Under the pieces are notes generated by a model, which was not told the DNA's origin, did no database searches, and worked only from the letters and a program-made list of their open reading frames with translations. Positions 34,401-47,990 of a stretch of 64,000 bases of DNA are shown here, piece after piece. The position numbers and the translations under genes were made by a program. Each line of letters begins with the position of its first letter. Position 1 is the first letter of the stretch. Where the stretch lies: the NCBI GenBank assembly GCA_947846985.1, contig CANTUZ010000007.1:31190355-31254354 (forward strand), read 5' to 3'. The stretch comes from Fratercula arctica (lineage: Eukaryota; Chordata; Aves; Charadriiformes; Alcidae).

Positions 34401-36540
34401 TTCAAATAAGCCATATCTTCCTCAGCATGAGTTGCTTTTTCTGCAAAAAAAAAAATTAAAGTTGCAGTTGGATGTGATATTTGAAGTCACAGCTTGTCTT
34501 CAAATATTTAGTAGTGTATTCGTGTGCCAAGGGATATCAATCTGCCATTTGCCTTGCTTACAGTATAATAAAGATTATCCATTCCCTTCTTTCATAGATA
34601 TGTCAAGGTTTTTAATTACGATGGTTCAGGAAGTAGCTCTTTCCACAGGCGTTTTCCATTTTGCTTTGACTTAATATGGTTCCTTCTTATCTTTTTGCAC
34701 ATTAAATTCCAAAAGGAAGATACAGTGTCTTACTTTGGTTGATGACCCCTGATCCTCCCTTACAAGTAAATTCCTTGGCTATAACAACAGACACTTTTTT
34801 GTTGTTAACTTCATTAGTGGTTGGTAGGTATTTCAGATGTTGGTACCCAAGTTTAAGAAGTTCAGCAGAGGACTTTTTTTTTTTCCTTATACTGTACGTA
34901 GGCATGGGGGTAAATTTGAGGAGCCACATGTCGTTTATTTTTTATCTTTACCTTTTTATCTGTGTTTTATGCCATGGAAGTACACTCCAGTAAGAAGGGA
35001 TGTGACTTGGAAGTCAACTTTGCACAGACATGCCACTTGGCTTTCAGATCTTTCCAAATTTTTCTGTTTCCTTGATTATGAATATTGTGCCACGTGAAGG
35101 CATTTTCTTTGTCCCTTGAGAATAATGGTGTAAAATCATGGGTGGCTTTTATTGACTGTCTAGTAAACTACAACAAATGTTTCCTTGAAACTTCCCTGAG
35201 GTGGCTCCTCTAACAAGGAAATGCCCCAACCTGAAAGTATTGCTAGAACAGTAAACATTAATGTTTCTTATGGACTGTATTTTTTACATCCTTTTAAACT
35301 GTTCAACAGGTAATCTCTAGCCTGTGAGTTTCCCACATGTGTTAGCAGATATCTTATGATAAATCAGTAGTCATAATTGCTCCTTCTCTGTTCAATCCCT
35401 AATGTAATATTCTGTGGTTCCAACCATCCCCATACCAAAGTATCATTTTGCATCCTCTTTTGATACTTGTGAAGGCTGTAAATATATTTAGTAGGTAAAT
35501 TTTAAAATCTGCTTCTTTCATCGGTGTTTGGGCCTGTGAAAATACCAGTTGGCACTTTCAGAGTGTCATCAAAGAGGATAAGATGTTTGAGCATCAGCTT
35601 TGCAAAACAAAAGGAGCTGAGGTTGACTGCAGTGTGATTTATGTGAAAAGACTCAGGCAACTTCTGCAACAGCTACAACATTCATTATGCAAAGGTACTT
35701 TTGAGTACTGATGCACAATTAAGATTAACCCTTTTGTTTGTAAGAGGATTTCACTATCATTTTGATATTCATAAGCTTCTTACTATAACAATAAAGCTTT
35801 TATCTTTATGTATGCAATTGTTTTTCCTTTTCACCTGTAAATAGAGTAATTGCACTTTTTTATGATTTTTCCAGTATTAGATTAATTTTATAGCATGTTC
35901 TGAAATTTCATTCTCTTTCAGCATCAATCTTTGTTTCTTTTTTATTACAGAATTATACTTACAAATAACATCATTTCATAACAATAAACATAAAAATATA
36001 ATGCAATATAGCAGTTACAGGTTTATAGAGTAAACATTTCATTTGAAAGAAAATTCCACTAGCTTGTGCTATTATTTCACAAAAGTGGCAAGGTCAGAAA
36101 CCCTGAGCGTTAATAACAAAGCCATTTAATATCCTAAGATATGGGGGACAAATACTCAGGGATCAGTGGCTACACTTGTGAGAAAACATAGAAAGAGGAT
36201 GTCTTGTCTGCAGTTTATGTCTTTTGGAGAATGGGTCTTGGATAAAACACTGATTTTTCAATTTAGAGTTAGTGTACGATGCAGGGTACGTTGTGTCAAA
36301 GCCAAATGGTGTTCCACAGAATTCAATTTCTTTCACCTTATGTTACTGAGTGCCAGGTATTTCCAAGGAGAATTAAAAATCTCCCCACGCTGCTTTTGCA
36401 GACTAAACACACTTCTAGATAGCATAGAAAGATGACAAATATGAAGCCAGATGATCAGTGCAAGGCAGGAGCAGTTTAAGAAAAATATTTTTTCCTTAGT
36501 GAAATAACTAGGAGAATTTTCAGACATGCGAAATAGAATT

Positions 36541-39500
36541 TGTGATCAAAGTGCGTAAAGAAGAAATAGATAGTGATGAGGAGACTCATAGGGAATTTGG
36601 AGTAGGGAAAGGTTTTGCCTTGGATGAGGAAATCTATGTGATCTCCTCATCATTTACCAAGTGCTATGCTCACTTAATACATATTTGCTTACCAGAAAAC
36701 ACTATGCTGGACCAGGATCTTTTTCTGGTGTTCATTTACAGCAGTAGTAAAAATAAAATCAGAAATATCTTGGAATTATATCAATTTCAAAATGAGACTT
36801 TACAATTGGAAAAATATTTTGGACTAAGAGGACAATTTTCTGACAGTTAAATGTCATTTTTATTTTGTCACTTTTTAATGTAAAAATGCACTTAAATTTA
36901 TGCTGAAGAACTTTTAGAATGATCTGGTCTTGATTCTTGAAGGAAGAGTTTTGTCTCATGGTAAGAGCAAATGTTTAAAAGTCAAGACACTGTTTTCAAG
37001 ACCATTAAATGTCTCTGCACAATACTGTTATTTTTCCATGTGGAGTAGCTTGCCCTGAGCTCCCTGCCACATTGTCCTGTAGATACGTGTCTCTAATGCT
37101 CAGCTATAGCACTTCCATTTTCCTTAGAAAGCACTTCATTTTTTGAAAAACCTTCTTTAGAAACCCAAGGATTGTTTAAAGTCTCTTAAGTCAGAGCCTT
37201 CCAAGATTATTTTTTATTGTTTTTTTAAGTCTTATGCAGTAAATAAATACTATATAAAATGAAATTAGGTGGATTTGCTTCACTCTGTTATTGCAAAGTA
37301 GTGTTTGTTGACTCTTATTTCCTTATTACCAATATTCACAAGTATTGTCTTCAGTTATGTACCACAAAATTAATCTGACTATAATTCCCAGCTCCACTTC
37401 CCATTTCCTGCTCGTTTCTAGGCAATATGTGATGATTGTCAGGTTTTGTCATGATTTTGGCCCAATTGGCCAATCAGTACTTTGTACTTTTTCAGTCCTT
37501 TAAGATACCATTACTTGTCCTGAGATTCTGTGATCAGTTAACCAGCTGGCAGATTATTCGGTCCTGGTAATTTGAAAAGGTCTAGCTCAATGAGTGCTTT
37601 CTGATCTGTTATTTCTCTACTGTAGGCTGAAATTTCACCTCTTTTTTGTTAATATTTGTGACATTTACCTCCATGATTAGCCTTTGTGTGAAGGTGGGCA
37701 CGTGTGTTGACAACTTTGGCCTGCACATTGTCATTTATTGAAAACGCCATTGAATATTGAATTACTGAACCACATCTTTCCTACCACTGATGTGCTTACA
37801 GCACGACCTCTTGTTTTTTGCTTTAATAACTTTAATGTTTCTTCCTACCTGCATCTGTGTCCTTCTGAGATTAATCCCGTGTTAGTCTTTTATGCATTCC
37901 CTTAGCCATCTTGACCTCATTTCTGCTCTCTGTGTGCTTCTCTCTTCTATGTGAGATCAGTGAGTAATTCCCATGTAGTGAATTCATCATTTGATCTGCC
38001 TGCTTAAAATCCACTGATTTTATTTTGCTGGGTTTCTTTTCTTTCTTTATTAATGGTCTGAACTTTCACATCTCGTTCAGCTTGCCTTATACCCTCCCGA
38101 AGTTTCTCTCTACAAACCATAAGAGCATTTCTTGTAGCTGTCTCCTTCAGTTGCAAAAGCTGTCAGTAATGTTTTCTAGGAATTTGCAGGCCAGTTTGTG
38201 TTTTTTTTCTTTTGCAACGCATCCAAGTATGTAAAATCTCCATGTTTTGGCAAACCCATTTTTAGTGATTCTACTGGTATCTCACAAAAAAGCCTAATCC
38301 GCCTAATTTTCTTGATCTGTTATTCTGTAGTAGATAGTCATTATGATAAATGCATATATTCTTTATCATTATATGTAATCTTGCTCTTTGTGTTGCTGAT
38401 CTTGAAGCAAATATATAATGTGTTGTCTTCTAACATAGAAAAATGATGCAAGAGAAGAGACCAGTTCAGGCAAAACTCTAGAGTGCTATCCTTCAAAGTC
38501 GAGCTCTTGGAGGCTTAAGTCAGCTGTAGGAGCAGAGAGGGCAACCTTATAATATTTGCCCTTTGAAATGCTATCTTTCAGAGGTGACCTTTAAGCTAAC
38601 TTGGGTCCTGACAACCTGGGTCATCAGCACAAGGTCCTTTTCACTGTCAGCCTCTCATAGATGATACTTTCTCTGCCTTTGTTCAAAATAGTATCTCCTG
38701 ATTTTACCTGCCTTGCTTCATAACTCTCTCCTAACTCATGCTATCATTCAAGTCAAATAGAGTTAGCGGACTACTCCCTTTCTCTTCCAGAGACTTCTTT
38801 GAGTTTATAATTCTGTTGTGTTCTTTACAGACCTTATTCGTTCTTAGGTTAAATATTATTCTCTCTGGTAACAAAACCATTGAAGAATGTTGTAGTACTC
38901 TGGGAAGATTCAGAGTCCTGCAGCACTGCACATTCATTTTGGCACTTAAGCAAACATTAACCATGAAGTTAGTCGGGAAAGAGTTCAAATGCTCTCCTGA
39001 CCTGGCAGGGGTAAAATAAGAATGTGGCAGCATACAAAATTAGGGAAAACTATATTAAATCATATGGATGGTTTCCAAGAACCGAAGAGTCCATATGATT
39101 ACCAAATCAGCCATTGCCATCTTTAGCCATGACCATTGTGTAGATTTGCTCATGCTTATCCAGGCTGTGACTAATGCAGGTGTTTCTAATAGCAGCTTTT
39201 AAGAATTCATGCATCTGTTTACATAGCTTCTGGAGTTCTGAAACAAAGTTACGCATTTTAATAAATGAGCTACAAAACTTAGAAGGCAGATTCATATGAA
39301 TGAAGTTGAAAATTCAGTAAAACTTTTTGTAATAGATCAGATCTATATTATGAATTTCAGTAGTTCTTTTTAGTTTCTTTGAAAATGTTGAAAACTATTC
39401 TGGGTTTGGTTCGTCATAGTCGCAACCACACTCTTCCTAAGGGCTGCTTTATTAAGAACTCCTCTTGCTGAAGAATCCTGCTTGAGCTCTCACCTTAACA

Positions 39501-42500
39501 CCTGAAGACACTTCCATAGTGCATCAGATGCGTATGCTGTGTGTGAGGTGGAGTGGTCTGGGACATGATGCCTCTCCCAACAGCTCTGGCAGCTTGCCTG
39601 CCAAAGGCCCTTCCAGCACTTTGTTTTCCTTGATTCATCTGCACTGTGCAAAAGCCGTGACCTGAGATGTGTCCCTAGTTCATGGGAGTTTGGACATCTT
39701 TATCAACAAGACAATCATAGAAGGGAGGGCTTAAAAAGCCCTGTGGCATTTTCAGCTTTGACTTCTGCATTTTTCCACTGCATTACTAGGGCCTGTCAGC
39801 ACTTTGTTCCTGATTAGTCTGGCAGCTCACAGAATACCACTGCTATCTCTGTGCTTCTCCATACATTTCTGTAGTGTATTGTGTTCTTGCTTTGCCAGTG
39901 TATTTTTTATCTGTACAGTTGTTTCTTTGGGTGAATTCAGTATGTTTATTTTTCTAAACGACAGCAAAACTGGTATTTTGGTGTACTTCCATATTACTCC
40001 ATCAATCACTGGAAGAGGACATTGACGCAGAGTTAGGGTTTTTTTAAAGTAAAACCAAACTGGTTTTATTATTTTGTTGTGTGCTATTTTCCACTATTCC
40101 CATTGGACTGGGAAAATAGAGATTTCATGGGCCTAATCTTCTCAGCTAATATTGTGAGCTAAAGCTAAGTAGCATTTATTGGAAAATAAGTTCATTTTGT
40201 GTTCAGCTCATTCTTCTGTTTGCAATAGAAGTAACACATAAACTGCATTAATTGAAACCGTTGGGGTTATTTTCACTATATGACTCAAGTTCTTAGATGA
40301 TTACTAGTTAATTATATTTCAAAAATTATGTTAATTTTTTTAATGAGAAGATAGGTAAGTTTTTGAGTCGGTATCTGTAGTTGAAATAGTGTCAAGTAAT
40401 ACAAAGAAAAATATGTAAGAATTACACAAGATGCTATGAAGGGAAGAGATAAATGGAGAAACAGAGAATTTACAAAAGACGAAAACAGAAAGAACTTCTG
40501 GTTTGGCCAGGATTGGGTCTCTGACCATCAGATATGAATTAATTTGTTAGATGGATTAAAGGCAATGTGAAGGCTGAAAGGCAAATGGGTAAGACGAAGC
40601 TAGAATACTGATCTCTGGAAGTTAATTACAGTACTGTAACATGCTGGAGAAGAGCAACAAGTTTATAAACAAAAAAGTAGATGAGGCGTTGTAATGAGTC
40701 ATACTAGCAGTACTTGAAGAAAAGTACTTACAAACGTGTATGTTTTTGCTGTTTTTGGAAAGAAGGCGAGCTGCTGGAGGACAGGCTTGCTGGGTGTGTG
40801 ACACCACAGATGAAGGCTGGGCTGAAGGGAAGTGGGCATCTGCAGATTGACACATTTACAGGATGACAGGCCAATAAACAGGAGAAGAGAATACATGAAG
40901 AACTGTGTGCTGTCACTGGACTAAGGCTGAGTCATGTTCGCAAAAATTGTCTGTTCTGCAGAGAATTAGAAGTGCTGAAGGGTTTGAGTAATATATTACT
41001 ATGTAGAAGAGAGATGAGATAGGACTTCTGTTTAGGAAATCCAGATGAAGAAAGCAGAGACACTAAGTACCTAAGTACTACAGCAGATGCTGTAGGCAAG
41101 ACCACAAGCTTAGTGGAAAGGATCAACCTGATATTTGGATGTTCTTCAGCTATGCTCCTGAGCGTACAGGAAGGAACTCTGCATATTCTATATATACCAT
41201 TAATGAGTGTGAGTTTTGTATGATGTATCCTTATTTGTAGCTTTATGGAGTAGACTTTCTAGTCTTTTTTTCAAATTCTCCTCAGGTAAGAATTTTTAAA
41301 TGCTCCTAAAATTTTTACATCATCTTTTTGAGACCATTACTACAGGTAAAAGCAGAATTTTTTCATGAAATAGCATACACTTCTCAGCACTATAGTTTCA
41401 TCGTTCTCCTGCATCATTCTTTAACAATATTTATTTCTTGATTAAACCTATACATTAAATACAGCTGGTTTGGATCTGCCCACTGAGAAGTTTCATTCCC
41501 TTGATACAGCTGATTACAATAACTTAGAATTGTGTGAAGTCTATGAGTGGGATTTGCTTTTTCTTATGAAAATATTATGATAACTAGCTAAAATAGATTT
41601 TTTTGATACAAATGTTATTACATTTATAAATGTAATGTATTTTATATGCCTTAACACCAGACCTTGAAATACTCTTCATTCGTTGCTGTGATGAACATTG
41701 ACCACTTCTACTAAATGTTTCCAGCTCCCTAAATCGTGCTGATATTTTAAAAAATACCCTTTCATTCTCATTCATGATTATTTTCTTTAATAAATGCTGT
41801 TGAAAAACTGACAACTTTTTTCAAACCCTATGTAACTATCATAGTCAATACAATTGTCAAAAGAACTATTGAGAAGTCAATAAAATTCATGAGTTTTTCG
41901 TAAGAGTGCTTGGTCCACTGATAGGTATCTAAAAGATCTGACTGTATTCTTACACAAACAGATTTGGTAGTTACAGACCCCTGGTTATGGAAAGCTCAGC
42001 TGTTTCTTCTCCTTCACAACCCCAGGGGGTGGAGTGGAAGCCATGAACTGCTGTGGAAACACACTGTGGTGTATAGTTTTCGGTAGATTTTGTCCCCTGC
42101 AATCCGTATGGTGTTCTACACCCATAGCCAACTTACTCGGCCATTGCAAAGAACGTGGGGGGACTACACTTACTGAACAAAGATTATTCTTCATGAGTAA
42201 TTTTCTTGCCTGTCGTTTTTTGGATAAGAAGCAATTTTTAAAATGTGTTGTCAGAAATCCATCCCTTATGCAATAAAAAACTCAAAAGCTGTGCCTGATG
42301 ACATACAAGATGTCCAGATCTGCATTGGCTCCTTCTCTGCAATCTGTTTACGAAAGTTAAAAAATGCAGCAGAATGAGTTGATTTGTAAAGGTGCTTTTT
42401 TGAATGCTAAGTTGTATCTGCAAAACTGAAACAATAAAATTTGTTTTGTTTCACTACACAAGAGTCTTCTGAAACAAGTTTTAATGTAAATTGAAACATA

Positions 42501-43350
42501 AGATCAACACATATAGAACAGAAGAGCAATTTCCATAGTCCATTTTTCCCCACTCTCAATGAATTCTATGAATTAAGGAAATAATATTTTATTTGTGGTT
42601 CCTATGGTAGTTTGTATTATTAGCAAAAAATATATATATATCTGAAAATATATCTGCAATTGTTATTCTCCAGTAGTATTCATATTAAGCTGTCATGTGG
42701 AATTTTTTATCTAATGAAAATCCCTATCAAAAGACTTTCGAATTTACCAAAGTATTGATTACTGATACATTTTGAATTTTAAAAGTGCTTATGCCAGATA
42801 TTTCAAAGTTGCATTTTATCCTGAATGAGTAATATGCTTTTTAGAGATGTGGTGTACCTCATTTGCCATTCATTTAATGTGAGCTAAAAGGCTTAGCATA
42901 TCTGAAAACTAATTCAATAATTTTATGCTTCTCTTGAGATCTCTTTAAGCCTGCCAGGAGTTGGAAATTCCCAAATAATTGTTAGGAAATACTGCAAAAG
43001 AAATAACTTCTATCTCAGGCTTGCAGAAATTCCAATTAATAGAGTGTATAGAGTCATATATCTGCTCCCTCTAACCACTATTAACTGTTTTAGTTTTGTT
43101 AGCAGGGCTATAAATTTCTGGAACTATAAGGCAGTTGAGCTCACTCCATTATTTTTAGTGGGTTTTAGTAGTTTCCCTTTGAAGAACAGCCTTCCTCATT
43201 TCCCTCCAACGTCCTACATGGCTAATGTTTGGGGACCAAAAGACTGCATCCACCAGGATACACGGCGTGTGAACTCTCGCAGGGTTAACTCCTCGAGATT
43301 TCTCAAGGAAACAGCTGCTGATGTGCTATGCTTGTTGCCTGTCATGCTGA
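36541..43350. other. AT-rich non-coding stretch, no gene seen
   Basis: No supported gene. A 102-codon plus-strand frame at 36542-36850 has an acidic start (KVRKEEIDSDEE) but no recognised domain, splice sites or homologue. The 40400-41180 part is purine-rich and slightly different in texture, possibly very old transposon sequence, but no diagnostic motif is visible. Confidence 0.65.
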
Positions 43351-43509
43351 TTAATAGTGCTTTGGTATTTCCTTAAATGTCCCTTGCTGCCTGTGTTTTT
43401 GTGTAGTCACAGTTGGAATCAGAGCTCACTTACTGCTGTGGTTTTCTGTTTGTCAGCACAGAGAGCCTCCTCTGCACCCGCTGCTTACGAGCTGGACCAG
43501 TACGAGTAA
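43351..43509 (+). other. Weak candidate terminal exon
   Basis: A frame is open from 43351 to the TAA at 43507-43509. Its last part is unlike the surroundings: from 43457 it encodes QRASSAPAAYELDQYE with GC-rich codons (GAG CTG GAC CAG TAC GAG). A pyrimidine-rich TTTTCTGTTTGTCAG ends at 43456, a reasonable splice acceptor, giving a possible last exon of 17 codons in phase 2. I do not recognise the peptide. No upstream exon is identified, and an AATAAA lies only about 870 nt downstream. Chance is quite possible. Confidence 0.15.
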
Positions 43510-44445
43510 AATAATAATAATTCTGGTTACCTAGCAGTGTTAAACAATTACCAAAATTTTTTTAAAGATTTTAAGCATGGAATGAGTTTAAAAGTACCTA
43601 AGACTTTCTGTTCTGTTTCAATTTCTTGTCCAAAAGGAGTGTTTGCAGGCAAACTTTAAGCTTCTGAAAAATTGCCTTTGGTTGCAGTATACTCCAGCCA
43701 GCCCTTTCTGGTGTGTCTGCACGTGGGCTCTGCTTCTTTGCGTGACTGTGTCCGTTGTCCCCAGATTTGTGCTAGTATTTCTAGTCTGTAGCACTGTGTC
43801 ACAGGAAAAACATGATCTAAATTTCTTTCTCATTATTTGTTTCATTTGTGTCCACCTCTGAGCTATAAAGCAAAATTCCCTTTTTTTATTACCTAAGCAG
43901 TAATGTAATTACTGGTCTGTGAGGGGGGGTTTTTTTGTTTGATTGGGGTTTTTTTAAATGTTGCATGACATAGAACTATTAGTGTTTTTATGGAGTAATG
44001 ATGATGAAAGAGGAAACTGCATTCCAGTGGCAGTTCACCTCTAGGTTAAGAGAGGAAAAAAATATGCATTCTGTCTCGATTGCCTACCATGAAAGCATTG
44101 GTGCCTAAATATTCAAGTCAAGCATTTCGTACTGAGTAGTAACCTAAAATACGCCTGACACAAGACACAGACAAAAAAGTAAATAGCAGGGTAAAATGCA
44201 AAATTATTGACAGAAAGATAAAAGTATATGTGGAGGTAAACAAGTTATAGACCACAGGCTATAGACAGATATAAGTTCTTTGTCCTGCTTGAGCCTTAAA
44301 GTTTACATTATTACCTCTGCCAGTATTCATATGCAACTATCATGATTTTATGAGCTTTTTGATATCTACTCGTTTCACAATAAATGATATACAAGTCAGT
44401 AATACATTTTTATTCTATAAGAAATTGCCATGTATTTTCACCACG

Positions 44446-44467
44446 CTCTTTCACAAATGTGAAAGAG
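44446..44467. repeat. Perfect inverted repeat, 10-bp arms, 2-nt spacer
   Basis: CTCTTTCACA and TGTGAAAGAG flank AA. The spacer is too small for a good hairpin loop, so it is better viewed as a two-fold symmetric protein-binding site candidate. It is one of the longest exact dyads I found. Confidence 0.55.
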
Positions 44468-47400
44468 ACCAACGCAGTATCAACATCATCAATAGAAGCA
44501 TGATGATTTTTTTTTTAAGGTAAATTACCTTTCATAGGTTTCAGAGAAATTTCCTAGGGAATAATATCAATAGGAAATTATCATTTCTACATATCTGGCA
44601 TTGTATAATTTAATGCTGTCTTCTCTTGACCCACTTAAAGTACATACATAGTAATGGCAAAAGTTACCTTTGTGATCCAATCCATTGAAAAAATTAATTT
44701 CAATTTTGCTCCTTTAGCTCCTTTGCTAGTTTGTGAATGTCCATGCTTTTCCTCGTCATTAATAAAAATATTCAAAAAGCTGAAAAGAATTATATTAGTC
44801 TCATTAAGGTAGTTTTCAAGTTCTAGCCATGTGGACTGAATTAGGGAAGAGTATTTTTGTACTTCTGGACCAAAAAGCAAATGAGTTACACTTGACTAAG
44901 CACTAAAATGATCTTCAGAGAGCAGTATTAGGCTGAAAATACAAAGATAATGAATAAACTTTCAGAGGTAAAAGAACCTCATTTCATGTGGTTTAGGTTT
45001 GATTTTTATCCCTACCAGAAGGAACTTCCACTTTAAAGGTGAAATACCATGAAACATTTTACTCTTTTCTGAAGATGCAAAAGCTTGAATTCTCACAGAT
45101 CTAGTTCAGATTAATCATGTTCAGTTGGTTGTCTGAATCAAATTCCTCAAAAATTGCAGATGTGAACTTGAAAAAAAAGAAAGAGCTTCTATGCAAAATG
45201 TGCAGTTTGGTATTAGAAGTGAGTTCAAGGAGCCTGTCTCTCAGCCTTCTATGTTTATCATCTCTCTCTGGGCCTACAGGGGCAGCTCCATTGATTCAAT
45301 AAAATTATGCCTTTTTGAGTTGTTATTTATTTGATGGAGCATTAGTATGTATCTGATTGAAAAAATATGTATCAGCTTATTCTATTTGATGAATGAGTAA
45401 GGAAAGACTTCTGTGAATTTTTAATATACCTAAAATATCTGGTGCATCTGTATCCTCGTGAATGACAGTATTCTAGTTTTGAGAAGGATAATGTTTGTAG
45501 CAGCTTCATTTTGGTTTTATACAATATTACCTTTTCTAGAAGCAATATTAATTTTATAAAAATGTAATTTAACTGCATTAATATTTAGTGCTTATCCACT
45601 CTAAATGTTTCCTTTCTTAAACTAAAATTTCATTTCTTACAAGGAGAAATTTAAACAAGCTAAAATTGATATTTACAAAAAACCCTACTCTGATTAGATT
45701 AAAATCAGAATTTCTCAATTTACCCATGGAAACATATTAATGTAATGGATTCTTTTCTGACTTGGATGACAGACAGATTGATGTGTCAACAGAGAAAAGA
45801 GTTATAACCATCAATGTGTCTCTCATTGTTTGACAGTGATTTACTACTGTCCAACAAGTCTGTTAGTTTAACTTTCAGATTGAGTTATTCAGCAGAGTGC
45901 ATTACCCTACAAGTATTTTTTGCTGTGATACACAGAGCAGTAAAATGGGCTCCCAAGACTGCTCCAACAGAAGTATTGCACCCTGAAAGACATTATCAGA
46001 CAGTCCCCCTGCTTGCGCAGGGTACCCTAAAGTCACCGACTCATTGTCAGTCACGCATGCAGTTCTTTTATAGGAGACAGTCTAAAACTTGGTTTTTACT
46101 TCAAGGAGAGCGTCTTTTTTTTGAAACTCAAATCTGAATTTTCTTTTTTTTTTATGCTTTGGTTTTTAGGCCTGAAAGGCTTTTTTCATCTTAAATGGAA
46201 AATTCTGATGAATATCCAAATTCTGTAAAAACAGAAAATGACTAATATGTGCACGATCAAGGCATCTGTGATCTTGGAGATGTAACATCTACACAGTATT
46301 TAACTAATGGGTAGCTCAAGATTTGAAATAGTTTTGGTACAATTTTAGAACTTTAAATTTGAATATAAATTCCTATGTTCTTATATCCAAAAGTTTAGCT
46401 AAGGCAGTGGAAAGCCTTGAGACCCTAAATCCTCAGTGAATTAGCTGAGAAAATCCTTTTTCCTTTTGGCTGTTTCAGAGTCATAGAATTAATTTTTCAT
46501 TGTGTTATCACTAGGTTTTCAGAATTTATTGCAGCAGAATGTTCTCATTTACCATTGATAATTGTTTTATTTCCAATTTTAAATACATGTACCTTTATAC
46601 TCTGATAAATCAACTTTCCTGTTGATTTTAATACAAATGGAATCTGGTCCTTCATAAATGATTAACTTAATTATCCATTCATTCACCTTTGTCAGTCTTA
46701 CTAAAATAGTTCACAAACAACGTAGGCTGCACTAAAAAGTAGAGATTGGAATCTATAGAGCAGTCATCGGAGTCAGAAGATGCTTGTCTGTTCCTGGTGT
46801 AACAATGAAATGGTGCAACTGCTATTTTTGAACTTTTAAAATTTGTAATTTTAAAGACATTTAAGCAAGTTCAAAAGAGTGATTTTATTCAGAGTGGACA
46901 ACGCTGTGATTATGTCATGTTTTTCCTCTATTATTTTGGTATAAATAATTTATCCAGATTAATGTATTAATTCTCAGTATGTTTTTCCTACTTTAAAATT
47001 TTGTGTGTCTGTGCTTTGCTTTCTCTGAGCTAGATTTGAGCTAGGTTTGGCCAACCACTGCTTTTTTTACTTCACTTGGGAAACCATTTTGTCCTTGGGC
47101 CTTTTTTCAGTTATGTGGTAATCTTCATAGCAGTTTTCTGCAATCTGTGCTGGCGTTAGCAAAGGACTTCCTTAAGTCCCTGACTCTCTTAGCTTCAATA
47201 TGTGCTGATAATTATACTTCCGTACAGAAGTAAACTTAATGGTACAATACATATAAAGTTAATAGTGACTTAACTCTTATTTGCTATATCTTCCTCTGTT
47301 GCCTGTTCTTGAAAACTCTTGCTATTTTTTAACACATTAAATTAAATCTTTTGCCCATACAACTTTCCAGAGATGTTGTACTGGTGTGTTTCATTTCTAC

Positions 47401-47957
47401 ATACAATTAGGCATTAATCAGTTCTTGTTGATTTATATGATCAGCAGCAGCTTAGAATTCTGAGGCAGTTTAGCGCAAAGTTGGAATAGACATTGAATTT
47501 TCAGGGAGGGCAGGGAAGTTGAACACTTGTCACTAGAAGACCTTAAAAATAACAAACTAGTGTATTAAAACTATGTACACTTTAAATTAATAATTTCCAT
47601 TTGGAGGAAGAATTTTTAAAAATGTCCTCAGAACCTTAGTTGCAGAAAAGAGTGTTAACTGTGGCTGAAACTGTCCTACATAAAAATGTTTTAGTGTTAG
47701 CTAAAGCTTACCTGATGTCAACCTGCAAATGTGAATAATACAGGAAGTCTCGGATACAAAATTATTTCATGTTCAAATTCTTAATTTCCTAGCAAAAGGT
47801 GACTGATTTTGTCTGTTGGAAAAAAATGGCAAAAAAAATTGCTGTGTTTGGACTTGCTCACCCACTTTCTGAGAAAGTATAGAGAGGAGTAAGCAAGTTT
47901 CACACAGTTACACAAGGTCAGTCCACAAGGATGAACCAAGGACACTGACATGTCTAA

Positions 47958-47990
47958 GATAACTCAGAACTGAGTTCTGATAACTCAGAA
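47958..47990. repeat. Interleaved direct and inverted repeat
   Basis: GATAACTCAGAA at 47958-47969 recurs exactly at 47979-47990 (21-bp period). Between and overlapping them, TCAGAACT (47964-47971) and AGTTCTGA (47973-47980) form a dyad around one G. It looks like a local duplication that captured a palindrome. Confidence 0.55.

Larger units (their letters stand above)
28576..36540. other. AT-rich non-coding stretch, no gene seen
   Basis: No supported gene. It includes a T14 run at 30711-30724 and an AAAAG repeat at 31436-31470. The longest open frame is a 125-codon minus-strand frame at 33842-34219 with no recognised domain. A 39-codon open stretch at 30379-30498 has a mildly coding-like composition but no splice context. 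A good acceptor-like site (long pyrimidine tract then CAG) sits near 30183 and is followed by only 15 open codons. Confidence 0.7.

Noticed and set aside
36542..36850. 102-codon plus-strand frame with an acidic N-terminus
   Set aside because: Looks protein-like for about 30 residues but matches no family I know and lacks promoter or splice signals.
40400..41180. Purine-rich stretch considered as another LINE remnant
   Set aside because: No reverse-transcriptase motif or known repeat end could be read.
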